Virus record (IMG/VR): IMGVR_UViG_3300013131_000079
Location: 1-44,504 of that record
Origin: a virus
Strand: one strand, 5' to 3'
Length of the DNA stretch: 44,504 nt
The notes beneath the pieces were generated by a model. It did no database searches. It was not told the DNA's origin and worked only from the letters and a program-made list of their open reading frames with translations. A program made the translations under genes and the position numbers. Positions 1 to 7,930 of this stretch are shown in pieces (positions within the stretch are counted from its first letter, which is position 1; each line of letters begins with the position of its first letter).

Positions 1-206
1 AATGAGTTGTTAAGGAAATTTAATCTTCCAACTCCAAACCTTGACACTTGACGAGTTTCATAAAGATAAGTAGCTATTTTGTCTCTATCTTCGGATGGGA
101 TCATATGACACTGACTGATTTGGGCGCAGCACAAATTCAGCTCAACTTCAGCACTAAAACGTAAAATTTCGATTAAGAGATCGTCAGGGTTAAAACTTTT
201 TTTCAT
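1..206 (-). CDS. Hypothetical protein, partial (runs off window start)
   Basis: Minus-strand reading frame opening with ATG at 206-204 and staying open to the window edge, giving 68 residues of an incomplete protein that begins MKKSFNPDDLLIEILRFSAE. It contains a Cys pair (CC) near residue 26 and a mixed-charge C-terminal part. I recognise no family. It lies 52 nt downstream of the minus gene ending at 259, in the same direction, so it is probably the second gene of that transcript. The true end is outside the window. Confidence 0.6.
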   Translation of the reverse strand, partial: MKKSFNPDDLLIEILRFSAEVELNLCCAQISQCHMIPSEDRDKIATYLYETRQVSRFGVGRLNFLNNS

Positions 207-258
207 AGCAGAATCATAATTTTGTTTATTTGTGAGGAAAGTTAGAAAATCGATCTTT

Positions 259-747
259 TTAGAGATAAGTGCCGCGAGCAGCTTTCGTGAATTCTTCAGA
301 AAGCTGTTTAATGTTGCATCGGTCGGCGTTATTTTGCGGGTAGTCATTGAATGTATGCTCTATATCTATAGAGCTTATTAAAAAATAAATTTTTTTCGGA
401 AAATTAACAAAAAACTTTAGAGTAGCGGGGCACAGCCAACCTGTTTTTGCTTTTAAATCTATTTCTTCGTCAATAATTTGTTTTGAATACCACGCTCCAC
501 CATATTCTTCAAAAAGAAAACGTAAGTAATTTAGTGCTCCTGGAAATTGTTTTTCACTAAATGTGATTCGATAAGACTTATTTAATTTTTGTTCGTCCTT
601 CTGTGGGTTTATTTGTTCAATGCATTCGTCAATTAATTCAGGAATTCCAGAAATAAATGGTTCATTGATTAAATTTCGTTTTTTATCTGTAAAGCACCAA
701 GTTCCAGCAAATCGATAAATTTTAATCGTAAATAAAGAGTTTGACAT
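259..747 (-). CDS. Small uncharacterised phage protein (DUF6717-like)
   Basis: 162 residues. The layout matches a small family of unknown function that I believe is Pfam DUF6717: an N-terminal strand with W and F ('YRFAGTWCFTDKKRNLINEP'), then 'EPFISGIPELIDECI', a central 'FPGALNYLRFLFEEYGGAWY', and 'GWLCPATLKFFVNFPKKIY'. No catalytic motif is visible. The family call rests on remembered pattern, not a search. The ATG at 747 sits about 18 nt below the expected transcription start of the consensus minus promoter at 772-800. It is the first gene of a short leftward unit. Confidence 0.75.
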   Translation of the reverse strand: MSNSLFTIKIYRFAGTWCFTDKKRNLINEPFISGIPELIDECIEQINPQKDEQKLNKSYRITFSEKQFPGALNYLRFLFEEYGGAWYSKQIIDEEIDLKAKTGWLCPATLKFFVNFPKKIYFLISSIDIEHTFNDYPQNNADRCNIKQLSEEFTKAARGTYL

Positions 748-771
748 TTAGTGTTATTGGATGTCTTGTAC

Positions 772-800
772 AGCATACCATGCCGCACGGTGCTTGTCAA
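772..800 (-). promoter_or_regulatory. Consensus sigma70-type promoter, leftward
   Basis: On the minus strand TTGACA (800-795), a spacer of exactly 17 nt and TATGCT (777-772). Transcription would start near 765, just before the ATG at 747. The same two hexamers with the same spacing recur at 5986-6014 on the plus strand. Confidence 0.75.
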
Positions 801-827
801 GTTGTTTTTATTTTTGTGTTTTATAAT
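799..827 (+). promoter_or_regulatory. Probable rightward promoter
   Basis: Perfect TATAAT at 822-827. The -35 is weak: AAGTTG at 799-804 with 17-nt spacing, or TTGTTT at 802-807 with only 14 nt. It lies 25 nt upstream of the ATG at 852 and is back to back with the leftward promoter, so the two share DNA between about 795 and 800. Confidence 0.5.
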
Positions 828-851
828 TGATGTACGACTTTCTATTTGACT

Positions 852-3800
852 ATGCCGAAGCCATATTCGGTGGATGACCTTAATCGCGTTATTCAAGAAT
901 TTAGAGACTATAACGAACAAAATATTTACAGTGAGGATGATGCTCGCAACTATCTTTTTGAGCGTGCGTTAGAGACTGGTGAGTTAGATGAAGATGTTAT
1001 ACGTGCAATGGAGGATAGGTACTCAAATGATTATGATTTAGTTGTAGACGATCGCCCTGAATTTGATTTAAGTGAAGCTCGGTTTAACAGAAATCTTCTT
1101 GACGTTAGTGATTACGGTGGTCGAATACCTTACAGAGGGTTAGATATTGATACTGATTATGAGGATTACAGAGCTTATAACTTTTTGAATGCTGATCCTA
1201 AATACCGTGCTTTTTTAGAACAACAAATTCTTGAGTTACCTGATCGTTCAGCCGCGCAAGAAGAAGTTTTAAACGCTCTAAGAACTGGTGCTATAGATTC
1301 TGAAGATTTAAATTCATTAAGAACAACAGGTTACTCTGAGATTTTGGAGAATGTACCTGAAAATAGTGATAATTTTGCTTATGAACTTGCAGATGAGTTA
1401 AACCGTGCTGCAACTTCAAATGAACAAACACCCTCTTTTAGAAATATTTATAGTAATGCTGCTGAAAGTTTAAATAATTTAGATCCTATTACTACTCTTC
1501 CTCAGCAAATACAAGGTATAGAAGCTCAACGACGAGCTGTTGAGCGTGCTATTCGAACTGCTCAATCTGGTCGGGTTATTCAAGGTAATTTTCCTGGTAC
1601 ACGAGAACAGTTAGAACTTGATTTACAACAAGAAGATCCTAGGGATGCTTTAATTAGACGTGCTCAGCAAGCTATTAATGAGTCACAAGAACCTCTTTCT
1701 TCCTCCGACATTGCACAACAACGCAATGTTCTTTATGAACTACAACGTGACTTAAATTCTTTAGCATCCAATAGAGCCATTCGACAAGCAGCACGTCGTA
1801 ACTTAGTCCTTCCCGCTGTGGCGGATGTTCTTTCTGATCGAGATATAGATAATGCTATTCAAAATGATATAGAAAATTACGAAATACAACAACGTATTTC
1901 TACTCCAGATCCTTATGTTGAGCGAGCTCGTGAAAGTGATGAGGTTTTACGGGCTGTAAATGCAGATCGTTCGCGAATGGTTGGTGTTGCACCTTCTTTT
2001 TCAGTAGATCGTAATGCTCCAAGACAGTTAGTTATTCCGGGTCTAAATGAAGAAATTAGTAACATAGCTCGCCAAGCTCTACTTGAAGAACAAAAAATTC
2101 CAATTGAAACGCTCAGACAAGTTGTTAGCCAGTATCCAGAAGTTGAAACTTTATTAAATACAGAGCTAAGCACTTCTGATAGACCTCGTTTGCGTGGTTC
2201 AGAGGCTAAGCAGTATTTAAAATATGTTGATACAGCTCAAGTAATAACTTCTCCAGAAGATAGAGCTGACTTGTACCGCAAGATATTGTCCACACGCAAT
2301 GTAAGCGATGATCTTATTAAGCAGTTAAATAATACTGAACAACTTTTTACATCAGGTGACCCGGATAAACAAAGATTTGCTATTCAATCTTTAAATGATT
2401 TAGGGGTTGGTAGGGATTTAAATATAATTGCTGACTCCGCTACTAGTAGTGTTTTACCTATTGTTGGCGGCGGTGGGTATATTCGACCTCGTCAAAAGGC
2501 GCTTGAGTTTCTTGATGATCGCTCTCAAGCTTTACGTAGAGCTTTTCGTGATGTTGATTTAAAGGTTTTAACAGAACTTTATCCTGGTATTTCATCAAAT
2601 CCTCAAAAAATATATAAACAAGAGTTTACTTACGACCCTAAAACTGAATCTGTTCAACCTTTAACGCCTGGTTTAAGAGGTGATCTACCTATTTATGGAA
2701 TTGATATGCGAGTTTCTCAAAATCCAGGGATAGATCCTGCAAGTTCAGCTGTTATGCCTAGTCAAGTGTCTGCAAATGTTTTTCGTTTTTTACAAGACAA
2801 TCCAATTTTAAATCGAGCGAATATTACTTTTACTACTAAAGCTCCTGGCACTGGATATAATATGGACGAAAAAAATCTTCCGACTGCAGTTTCGCGGGCT
2901 TTTGCTCAATTTGCTCAGCAGAATGCCCTTAAAGATTTAAAACCCGGAACTCTTGTTACTAATAGTCCTCTTGGTTCAATGGGTTTGTATCGATTAAAGG
3001 TTCGTGAAGGTGAAACTCCTCAGACAAGTTCAACTTTACGTAAATTGCAACCTTTTGTTGAAGAAGGCTATTCGATACCTAATCTCCGTGGAGCGGCATA
3101 TCAAAGTGTTGGTTTCGGTCCTACGGACGAAACCGGCATTCAGTATACATATATCGATCAACGTGGTAATGCTGTTCCTTTACAAATGCAACCTGCTGAA
3201 CAAGGTTTAAGTGGAAAAGTACGTATAAGCCCAGAAGGAACTGTTGTTGTTAAACAAGGTCGCTTACCCAAAACGACAAAAGCTTATTATTCGCTTGATC
3301 CTACTACTCCTGTTGTTGAAGCTATCCGTCAAAATCCACGTGGAGCTGCTGCTGGTGCTGCTTTAAGTTTATTAAATGATGAAGTTGCTAGAGCAATTGA
3401 AAAAGATGATGTTGCTGGTGCTGCAAAAGCTTTTGGTGTTGATGTCGGTACGGGAGTTTTAAGTGAAGCTGCTATTAAAGGTGCAGGAAATATCTTGACT
3501 CGAGTTGCCCCTCAAGTTGCAGCAACTGTAAATCCCGCCGTTGCAGGAGCTGCATCTATTGCTCTTCCTGCAGTAATCGGTGCTGGATTGATTGGGCAGG
3601 GTCGTGACGATAGCGCGTTGAATGTTCTAACTCGTAAAGCTGCTGATGTGAATGCTAAAGTTCTGCCTTTTACACGTACTGATCCTCAAACTGACATTGG
3701 TCGGCGTCTGGGACAACAAATAGTTAATGAAGGTCGATACATCTTTAATCGTCTTCGTCGAAATCAAATTCCTTATTTATCAGGGCAGCGTTCTAGATAA
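852..3800 (+). CDS. Large virion-type protein, 982 aa
   Basis: The reading frame can open at a TTG at 846, but the ATG at 852 (MPKPYSVDDLNRVIQEFRDY) is the natural start. The N-terminal half is rich in acidic and Arg residues with long helical stretches. The middle (about residues 400-750) is mixed. The C-terminal part (about 845-925) is Ala/Gly-rich and hydrophobic ('GAAAGAALSLLNDEVARAIE', 'IALPAVIGAGLIGQG'), compatible with membrane or bilayer contact. Size, Ala/Gln/Arg composition and hydrophobic tail resemble internal (ejected) virion proteins of short-tailed phages, but I recognise no domain. First gene of a rightward run; the next gene follows after 42 nt. Confidence 0.85.
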   Translation: MPKPYSVDDLNRVIQEFRDYNEQNIYSEDDARNYLFERALETGELDEDVIRAMEDRYSNDYDLVVDDRPEFDLSEARFNRNLLDVSDYGGRIPYRGLDIDTDYEDYRAYNFLNADPKYRAFLEQQILELPDRSAAQEEVLNALRTGAIDSEDLNSLRTTGYSEILENVPENSDNFAYELADELNRAATSNEQTPSFRNIYSNAAESLNNLDPITTLPQQIQGIEAQRRAVERAIRTAQSGRVIQGNFPGTREQLELDLQQEDPRDALIRRAQQAINESQEPLSSSDIAQQRNVLYELQRDLNSLASNRAIRQAARRNLVLPAVADVLSDRDIDNAIQNDIENYEIQQRISTPDPYVERARESDEVLRAVNADRSRMVGVAPSFSVDRNAPRQLVIPGLNEEISNIARQALLEEQKIPIETLRQVVSQYPEVETLLNTELSTSDRPRLRGSEAKQYLKYVDTAQVITSPEDRADLYRKILSTRNVSDDLIKQLNNTEQLFTSGDPDKQRFAIQSLNDLGVGRDLNIIADSATSSVLPIVGGGGYIRPRQKALEFLDDRSQALRRAFRDVDLKVLTELYPGISSNPQKIYKQEFTYDPKTESVQPLTPGLRGDLPIYGIDMRVSQNPGIDPASSAVMPSQVSANVFRFLQDNPILNRANITFTTKAPGTGYNMDEKNLPTAVSRAFAQFAQQNALKDLKPGTLVTNSPLGSMGLYRLKVREGETPQTSSTLRKLQPFVEEGYSIPNLRGAAYQSVGFGPTDETGIQYTYIDQRGNAVPLQMQPAEQGLSGKVRISPEGTVVVKQGRLPKTTKAYYSLDPTTPVVEAIRQNPRGAAAGAALSLLNDEVARAIEKDDVAGAAKAFGVDVGTGVLSEAAIKGAGNILTRVAPQVAATVNPAVAGAASIALPAVIGAGLIGQGRDDSALNVLTRKAADVNAKVLPFTRTDPQTDIGRRLGQQIVNEGRYIFNRLRRNQIPYLSGQRSR

Positions 3801-3842
3801 ATAAAATGCCAAAGTTATAATTGATTCAATGGTTAATATCTG

Positions 3843-4499
3843 ATGCCTAGGGTTCCGGTTGCTTTAAATCCTTTTAGAACTCGTGTTCCGACGACACGAT
3901 TGGGTGCTATTGGCAAGGCTTTGAATCCTTTAAATCCTTTTAATGCTGCTGCAATTGTTTTAGAAGAAACAATTCGCGCTGTTACTGAGAAGACTTTTGG
4001 TCCGGAAGCGGCTGATAGAGTTGGTTATTTTTCGATGGGGCCTAAAGTTGGACTTTTTTTAAATATTCTTGATGCTGGTGCTGTTAATGCAAAAGATGAT
4101 CGTCGTTTGATCGAAGAGTCTAATCGATATTTTGCAGCACAAAAAGCAAAGAATGAACCTGTTCGTTCGGGTATAGTTCCTGGTGTACCTAGATCTTCAT
4201 CATTTGTGTCTTCGGCGCCAGTAGCGCAAGCTTCAACTCAAGCTGTGGCGCCGCGAAGTGAACCTCGTTCGATTCCTGTTCCTTCCACGCCGACACCATC
4301 AACTGAAGAAAAAAATGCTTTAGCGACTGAATATATGAAGCATGAACTTTTGGGTCGCAGCATGGCTGAGGGCGGAGAGCTTCAACGTCGATTATGGGAG
4401 GCTGGTGGTGGTGCTGGTATGACTGCTGATAATTTTATGACTTGGGTGGAAAGCCATCCTGATATTGCTTATCGTGAGTTGTTAAAGCGCGGCGGTTAA
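3843..4499 (+). CDS. Hypothetical virion-type protein
   Basis: 218 residues. The N-terminus has Pro-spaced repeats ('ALNPFRTRVP', 'GKALNPLNPFNAAAIVLEE'), then a hydrophobic segment 'GYFSMGPKVGLFLNILDAGA'. A Ser/Pro/Ala-rich linker (about 105-155) follows, then a C-terminal helical domain ('EYMKHELLGRSMAEGGELQRR' region). The linker between two ordered parts is typical of structural proteins, but no family is recognised. It follows the 982-residue gene at 42 nt and is probably cotranscribed with it. Confidence 0.7.
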   Translation: MPRVPVALNPFRTRVPTTRLGAIGKALNPLNPFNAAAIVLEETIRAVTEKTFGPEAADRVGYFSMGPKVGLFLNILDAGAVNAKDDRRLIEESNRYFAAQKAKNEPVRSGIVPGVPRSSSFVSSAPVAQASTQAVAPRSEPRSIPVPSTPTPSTEEKNALATEYMKHELLGRSMAEGGELQRRLWEAGGGAGMTADNFMTWVESHPDIAYRELLKRGG

Positions 4500-4526
4500 T
4501 TTTTGATTAACCATTGTGGCTGGGAC

Positions 4527-4554
4527 TTGCTTGTTGTCTATGACTGCTTATACT
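4527..4554 (+). promoter_or_regulatory. Probable promoter (TTGCTT-16-TATACT)
   Basis: TTGCTT at 4527-4532, a 16-nt spacer and TATACT at 4549-4554, 22 nt before the ATG at 4577. TATACT also occurs as the likely -10 at 26439 and 39238. Confidence 0.45.
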
Positions 4555-4576
4555 CTGACTAGTTGAGTTTTTTTTT

Positions 4577-4828
4577 ATGTCTGCGTCAACTAACGAAATT
4601 TCTGACTGGGACATCTTTAACAAATTTAAATTTTCCGCAGATTCTTATATAGATTCTGCAAAAAAAAGGTTTAAAGATATAGTTTTTGAGTACACTTCTG
4701 AAGACGATTTACTTGATAAGTTATCTGAACATCTTAAAGATATTTTGATGGAAGAATATTATTATTATTTCGACAAAGCAAATCATATTAAGTCTGTTGC
4801 TAAAGTTCTTTTTCCTGAAATACCGTAA
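4577..4828 (+). CDS. Small hypothetical acidic protein
   Basis: 83 residues, ATG at 4577. Rich in Asp, Glu, Lys, Tyr and Phe, with an almost entirely helical pattern ('FSADSYIDSAKKRFKDIVFE', 'DDLLDKLSEHLKDILMEEYY'). There is no Cys, signal peptide or membrane segment. I do not recognise it. A probable promoter lies just upstream, and the next small gene starts 17 nt after the stop, so the two likely form a pair. Confidence 0.65.
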   Translation: MSASTNEISDWDIFNKFKFSADSYIDSAKKRFKDIVFEYTSEDDLLDKLSEHLKDILMEEYYYYFDKANHIKSVAKVLFPEIP

Positions 4829-4845
4829 TTTATTTATTTTTAATA

Positions 4846-5139
4846 ATGCAAACTTACAGAATGTCGTGGTTTAATTATTTTTTTAGCCATGTAGTTTATA
4901 GAGGACTACAGAGTGTACGTAGTTCTTTTAACATATGGTCTGATTTAATGTGTGGGAATTACAAAGATTATGCGTTGTTACCGGATGACGATCCTTGTGA
5001 CGAATGTGCGTTTGCATTTTGGAGTTCGTTAGGAGAAGATACTGTTTATTCAAAAGAAGTCCTTGAGGATCTTTTAACTCTGTTTCATTCTTATGTGGGT
5101 CAAGCTGAGGATTGCACACCTTTTAATTCTTGGAATTAA
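4846..5139 (+). CDS. Small hypothetical protein
   Basis: 97 residues, ATG at 4846 immediately after an AT-rich 17-nt gap. The N-terminus is aromatic and basic ('MSWFNYFFSHVVYRGLQSVR'). The rest is acidic with four Cys, including 'DPCDECAFAFW', which could bind a metal with a later Cys. No family is recognised. It is the last plus-strand gene before the convergent methyltransferase. The minus antisense reading frame over this gene lacks any recognisable pattern. Confidence 0.6.
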   Translation: MQTYRMSWFNYFFSHVVYRGLQSVRSSFNIWSDLMCGNYKDYALLPDDDPCDECAFAFWSSLGEDTVYSKEVLEDLLTLFHSYVGQAEDCTPFNSWN

Positions 5140-5174
5140 GGTTAAGGGTTGACCCTGTTAGGTAGACGCGCACA

Positions 5175-5220
5175 GAAAAAACTTCTTCCACGCAAGCCGT
5201 TATTAGAAAAGCGTGGAAGA
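5175..5220 (-). terminator. Rho-independent terminator of the leftward methyltransferase gene
   Basis: Perfect 10-bp inverted repeat, TCTTCCACGC at 5184-5193 and GCGTGGAAGA at 5211-5220, with a 17-nt loop. Read on the minus strand it starts 14 nt after the methyltransferase stop and is followed by AGTTTTTTCTG (six T at about 5180-5175). There is no T run on the plus side, so it acts leftward. Confidence 0.7.
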
Positions 5221-5233
5221 GTGCGGTCTGGCC

Positions 5234-5947
5234 TCATTTGATCTTGCAAGCCAGTTGCCATCCAGTAAATACAGCAAAATGTATAAGCCCCGTGGCGGCT
5301 AAAACTCCTTCGACACCTTGTTTTACGTCTGGATGCGCAAAATCATCAAAAATACAAATACCGTCTGACTTAACCATCGGTAGATACAGAGCCGTGTCTC
5401 TTGCAACAGAAACAGAATCATGAGCTCCGTCAATATACAAAAGATCAATCCACGGTGTTCCATTAAATCGACGATTTAATTCTGGAAATACATCCCAACT
5501 GCAGCCTTTTATTACTTCAATTTTGGCCGCATTATTAGATTTGGCGATGTTTCCTCGTGCAGTTATCTCGATATTGTTGAGTTCTGGATATCTGTCAGGA
5601 TCTTCGTGATGTTCTTGACTTCCCGTAAAAGGATCGATTGAAATTAACCTAGATTCAGGGTGATTTAAGTAAAAATCAGACCAAAAAACAGTAGAAGCAC
5701 CCTCATAAACACCAATTTCAACAATTTGGCGCTGTTTATCAGGATCTAATCTCAAATCAGAAGCCTGTGGATCTGAGCTCAACACCATATCGGTGTTTAG
5801 CAGAGCGTCATACCAACCCTGATTCAGAGTATAACGATCATCTAATTTTTTCTTGCTGTTCTGAATCGAGATTACTGGAGCTGTTTGTGTTTTTTCTTTC
5901 ATTTGAGACATCAGCTCTTTGAAAGAGGGTTTAGGGCTGGCGACCAT
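5234..5947 (-). CDS. Class I SAM-dependent methyltransferase
   Basis: 237 residues from the ATG at 5947. The frame extends upstream to a GTG at 5992, but that would put the likely leftward promoter inside the gene, so the ATG is preferred. SAM-binding motif I is 'VEIGVYEGAST'. An acidic strand-2 end ('SRLISIDPF'), 'LLYIDGAHDS' and 'GICIFDDFAHPDVKQG' follow, the pattern of Methyltransf_24-type enzymes often found with sugar or glycopeptide modification genes. The acceptor is unknown. It is a lone minus-strand gene with its own promoter region and terminator, and one of two such methyltransferases here (see 7931-8602). Confidence 0.85.
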   Translation of the reverse strand: MVASPKPSFKELMSQMKEKTQTAPVISIQNSKKKLDDRYTLNQGWYDALLNTDMVLSSDPQASDLRLDPDKQRQIVEIGVYEGASTVFWSDFYLNHPESRLISIDPFTGSQEHHEDPDRYPELNNIEITARGNIAKSNNAAKIEVIKGCSWDVFPELNRRFNGTPWIDLLYIDGAHDSVSVARDTALYLPMVKSDGICIFDDFAHPDVKQGVEGVLAATGLIHFAVFTGWQLACKIK

Positions 5948-5968
5948 TGGTTTTGTGCCTTTTTCAGC

Positions 5969-5999
5969 ATAGTAGCACTTATTTATTGACACGCTACAA
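5969..5999 (-). promoter_or_regulatory. Possible leftward extended -10 promoter
   Basis: Minus strand TGC followed by TACTAT (5974-5969) forms an extended -10. TTGTAG at 5999-5994 is a possible -35 with 19-nt spacing. Start would be near 5962, 15 nt before the ATG at 5947. It interlocks with the rightward promoter at 5986-6014. Confidence 0.4.
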
Positions 6000-6014
6000 G
6001 TAGGCTGCTATGCT
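5986..6014 (+). promoter_or_regulatory. Consensus sigma70-type promoter, rightward
   Basis: TTGACA at 5986-5991, 17-nt spacer, TATGCT at 6009-6014. Start near 6021, ATG at 6038. Hexamers and spacing are identical to the leftward promoter at 772-800, which suggests a class read by the host housekeeping sigma factor. Confidence 0.75.
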
Positions 6015-6037
6015 CTTGGTGTTACTAGGTAACAACC

Positions 6038-6352
6038 ATGACCTCCAAAACCGACATCACAACCCAAGTCCCGCAAATTGTCCCTGCGACATTGATCTGG
6101 AAGGCACCTGAACTTGTTATTTCTTTTATTGTTCTTATAGGGTTTTTTAGTTTTGTTTTACTCATGAATATTGAAGGTCGTAATTACACAAATTTTGTCT
6201 TATCTAAATTCAAACAAGATCAAGAAAAAGTAGCATTGTTTAATGATCTTGTGCGCCAATGTACTGAAAAACAAATGTATGTGTATGGTACTTACGATAA
6301 TAATACATGTAAACGTTGGGTAAATACCAAGATTCGTCTTTATGATATGTGA
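6038..6352 (+). CDS. Small single-pass membrane protein
   Basis: 104 residues. After a polar N-terminus there is one clear membrane segment at about residues 28-46 ('LVISFIVLIGFFSFVLLMNI'), then a charged C-terminal domain of about 55 residues with two Cys (in 'VRQCTEK' and 'NNTCKRW'). A single anchor with a polar domain could fit a spanin- or holin-accessory role, but nothing specific supports that. First gene after the consensus promoter; the next gene overlaps or abuts its end. Confidence 0.65.
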   Translation: MTSKTDITTQVPQIVPATLIWKAPELVISFIVLIGFFSFVLLMNIEGRNYTNFVLSKFKQDQEKVALFNDLVRQCTEKQMYVYGTYDNNTCKRWVNTKIRLYDM

Positions 6353-6368
6353 GTGTCTTAGTTGCTGT

Positions 6369-6575
6369 ATGGACGACTTAACTGAGGAAGAGCAGCAGCT
6401 TCTTAATGAGGCCCTGGCTAATTTGACTTCATTTATTAAACAGGAAACTACGCACTATGTGTTTGTGGAGGATGATCCTCGTAACGATGAGGACTACGAT
6501 ACGTATGACTACGGGACAGAGCCCTTACCCGGTGACGAAACCTGGGTAAAATCTGAAGACACTCAGGCCGACTGA
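6369..6575 (+). CDS. Small acidic hypothetical protein
   Basis: 68 residues from the ATG at 6369 (MDDLTEEEQQLLNEALANLT), a natural-looking N-terminus. The frame is also open from an ATG at 6342, overlapping the previous gene and adding a Cys-rich leader ICECLSCC. The C-terminal half is very acidic and Tyr-rich ('EDDPRNDEDYDTYDYG'). No family is recognised. Acidic small proteins of this kind are often inhibitors or nucleic-acid mimics in phages, but that is only a thought. Followed by the tRNA gene after 26 nt. Confidence 0.55.
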   Translation: MDDLTEEEQQLLNEALANLTSFIKQETTHYVFVEDDPRNDEDYDTYDYGTEPLPGDETWVKSEDTQAD

Positions 6576-6601
6576 CACTAAGCTGTTAGTATCTGTCGGT
6601 C

Positions 6602-6683
6602 GCTGCAGTGGCGGAAAGGTAGACGCTACGCACTTAAAATGCGTTGAGCTTTGCTCGTGTGGGTTCAAGTCCCACCTGCAGTA
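6602..6683 (+). tRNA. tRNA-Leu (anticodon UAA)
   Basis: 82 nt cloverleaf. Acceptor GCTGCAG (6602-6608) pairs with CTGCAGT (6676-6682), with one G-T pair at the end and discriminator A at 6683. The anticodon stem is ACGCA/TGCGT (6628-6632, 6640-6644) with loop CTTAAAA and anticodon TAA at 6635-6637. A long variable arm with GAGC/GCTC marks the Leu class. The T arm is GTGGG-TTCAAGT-CCCAC. No CCA is encoded. It reads UUA, a codon used heavily by this genome. Confidence 0.93.
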
Positions 6684-6692
6684 TTACAAACA

Positions 6693-7124
6693 ATGGCTGC
6701 TCAAAAAAAACCACATAGTCCAAACCAACTACAAAACCTGGCAAACAAACGCAAATGCTCTAGTTGTGGTTTTGCCTCTTATCGGGTTTTAGAGTCTCGC
6801 AAGATTTCTGATGGTGTCCGTCGAAGATATATTTGTGAGCGTTGTACTCATCGCGAGACTTTATATGAGATTAATTCTGATGCTTATTCAGATTTAATTA
6901 CTCTAAGATTTAAATTTAATGAACTTTTAAGTGTTTTTAGTGGTGTGAAATTTGAAAGTCAATCTGGAGATTCTGGAAACGTTTTAGAAACTAGTAAGTG
7001 TCCGTGCGAGGATTGTTATTTTTACCACGACACTCTTACTGATGAGGGATTTAAATGTTCTTATGAGCTGCCGGAAGCTGGAACCTTGAATGCTGTCGGC
7101 TGCAACCTTTTTGAAAATTTTTAA
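6693..7124 (+). CDS. NrdR-like zinc-ribbon protein
   Basis: 143 residues from the ATG at 6693 (MAAQKKPHSPNQ). The frame is open further upstream, but that part lies inside the tRNA and is rejected. Residues about 20-55 form a zinc ribbon like the N-terminal domain of NrdR: 'KCSSCGFASYRVLESRKI' then 'RRRYICERCTHRETLYEI'. The NrdR ATP-cone is absent. Instead there is a second Cys group, 'KCPCEDCYFYHDT' and 'FKCSYELPEAG', with a late 'GCNLF'. Probably DNA binding, possibly regulatory; the target is unknown. It sits 9 nt after the tRNA, and the promoter for the next unit overlaps its 3' end. Confidence 0.75.
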   Translation: MAAQKKPHSPNQLQNLANKRKCSSCGFASYRVLESRKISDGVRRRYICERCTHRETLYEINSDAYSDLITLRFKFNELLSVFSGVKFESQSGDSGNVLETSKCPCEDCYFYHDTLTDEGFKCSYELPEAGTLNAVGCNLFENF

Positions 7125-7139
7125 TTCTGATACTATATT
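7111..7139 (+). promoter_or_regulatory. Probable promoter (TTGAAA-17-TATATT)
   Basis: TTGAAA at 7111-7116, 17-nt spacer, TATATT at 7134-7139, overlapping the last codons of the zinc-ribbon gene. Start near 7146, 12 nt before the ATG at 7158, so it can drive the glycosyltransferase/methyltransferase unit separately. Confidence 0.6.
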
Positions 7140-7157
7140 GATATAAAACTAATTTTT

Positions 7158-7928
7158 ATGTCTGGTTCTATTCCCGTTATAGGTACTGCAATTGTTAATG
7201 CTCCTTATTGGCTTCATCGCCTTTATATGAGCATAGATTATCCTGTTGACGATTTTGTTGTTTTTAATAACAACGGTAGAGGTCAAATTACGGACGCTGT
7301 AGAAAATGTTCGTAAGTTGTCTAATCCATTCGTAAAAAATGTGCATGTTACAAACATGCCATCAAATATTGGGTGTTCTGGGGCTTGGAATTTAATTATC
7401 AAATCTTTTATGCACGCTCCTTACTGGGTTATTAGTAATCATGATGTGATGTTTGAGCCCGGTTTTTTAGAAGAAATGAACAATAAAGCACAGGATGAAG
7501 AAGTTGGCTTGGTACACGGTAGTAATGGAGGATGGGATATTTTTCTTTTAAAAGACTGGATTGTTAAAAAATACGGGTTATTTGATGAGAATTTATATCC
7601 TGGTTATTGCGAAGATATGGACTATGGAATGCGATTTATTCACGATGATATTAAAAGAGTTTTATCACTTGAAGCAGGTTACTACCACGGAAGTAAAAAA
7701 GATTACTCAGACGGATCGCAAACCTGGCGTTCCGAGCCTCGTTTACAACAAGCAGTTCATGTGGCACATGAACTGAACAAACGTTATCTTCACGCTAAGT
7801 GGGGCGAAGCGTGGCAAGCTCACGTTGAGGGTGAGACTTATAAAACTCCGTTTAATATCCCGGAACTTCCTATTGACTTTGTGACATATGATCTAGAATT
7901 CGTCCGCCGTAAATATTTGGGATTTTGA
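7158..7928 (+). CDS. GT-A fold glycosyltransferase (GT2-like)
   Basis: 256 residues. It has the layout of a nucleotide-sugar glycosyltransferase: N-terminal 'TAIVNAPYWLHRLYMSID' and 'DDFVVFNNNGRGQ', then 'NIGCSGAWNLIIKS', a DxD-like 'VISNHDVMFEPGF' (about 92-104), and a catalytic-type acidic loop 'YCEDMDYGMRFIHD' (about 150-163). Donor and acceptor are unknown. The stop (7926-7928) is followed at once by the methyltransferase ATG at 7931, so the two are cotranslated and may act on the same glycan. Confidence 0.85.
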   Translation: MSGSIPVIGTAIVNAPYWLHRLYMSIDYPVDDFVVFNNNGRGQITDAVENVRKLSNPFVKNVHVTNMPSNIGCSGAWNLIIKSFMHAPYWVISNHDVMFEPGFLEEMNNKAQDEEVGLVHGSNGGWDIFLLKDWIVKKYGLFDENLYPGYCEDMDYGMRFIHDDIKRVLSLEAGYYHGSKKDYSDGSQTWRSEPRLQQAVHVAHELNKRYLHAKWGEAWQAHVEGETYKTPFNIPELPIDFVTYDLEFVRRKYLGF

Positions 7929-7930
7929 AC

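Noticed and set aside
6651-6692. Upstream extension of the zinc-ribbon gene to an earlier start codon at 6651
   Set aside because: This stretch is the 3' half of the tRNA-Leu gene; the ATG at 6693 gives a natural N-terminus.
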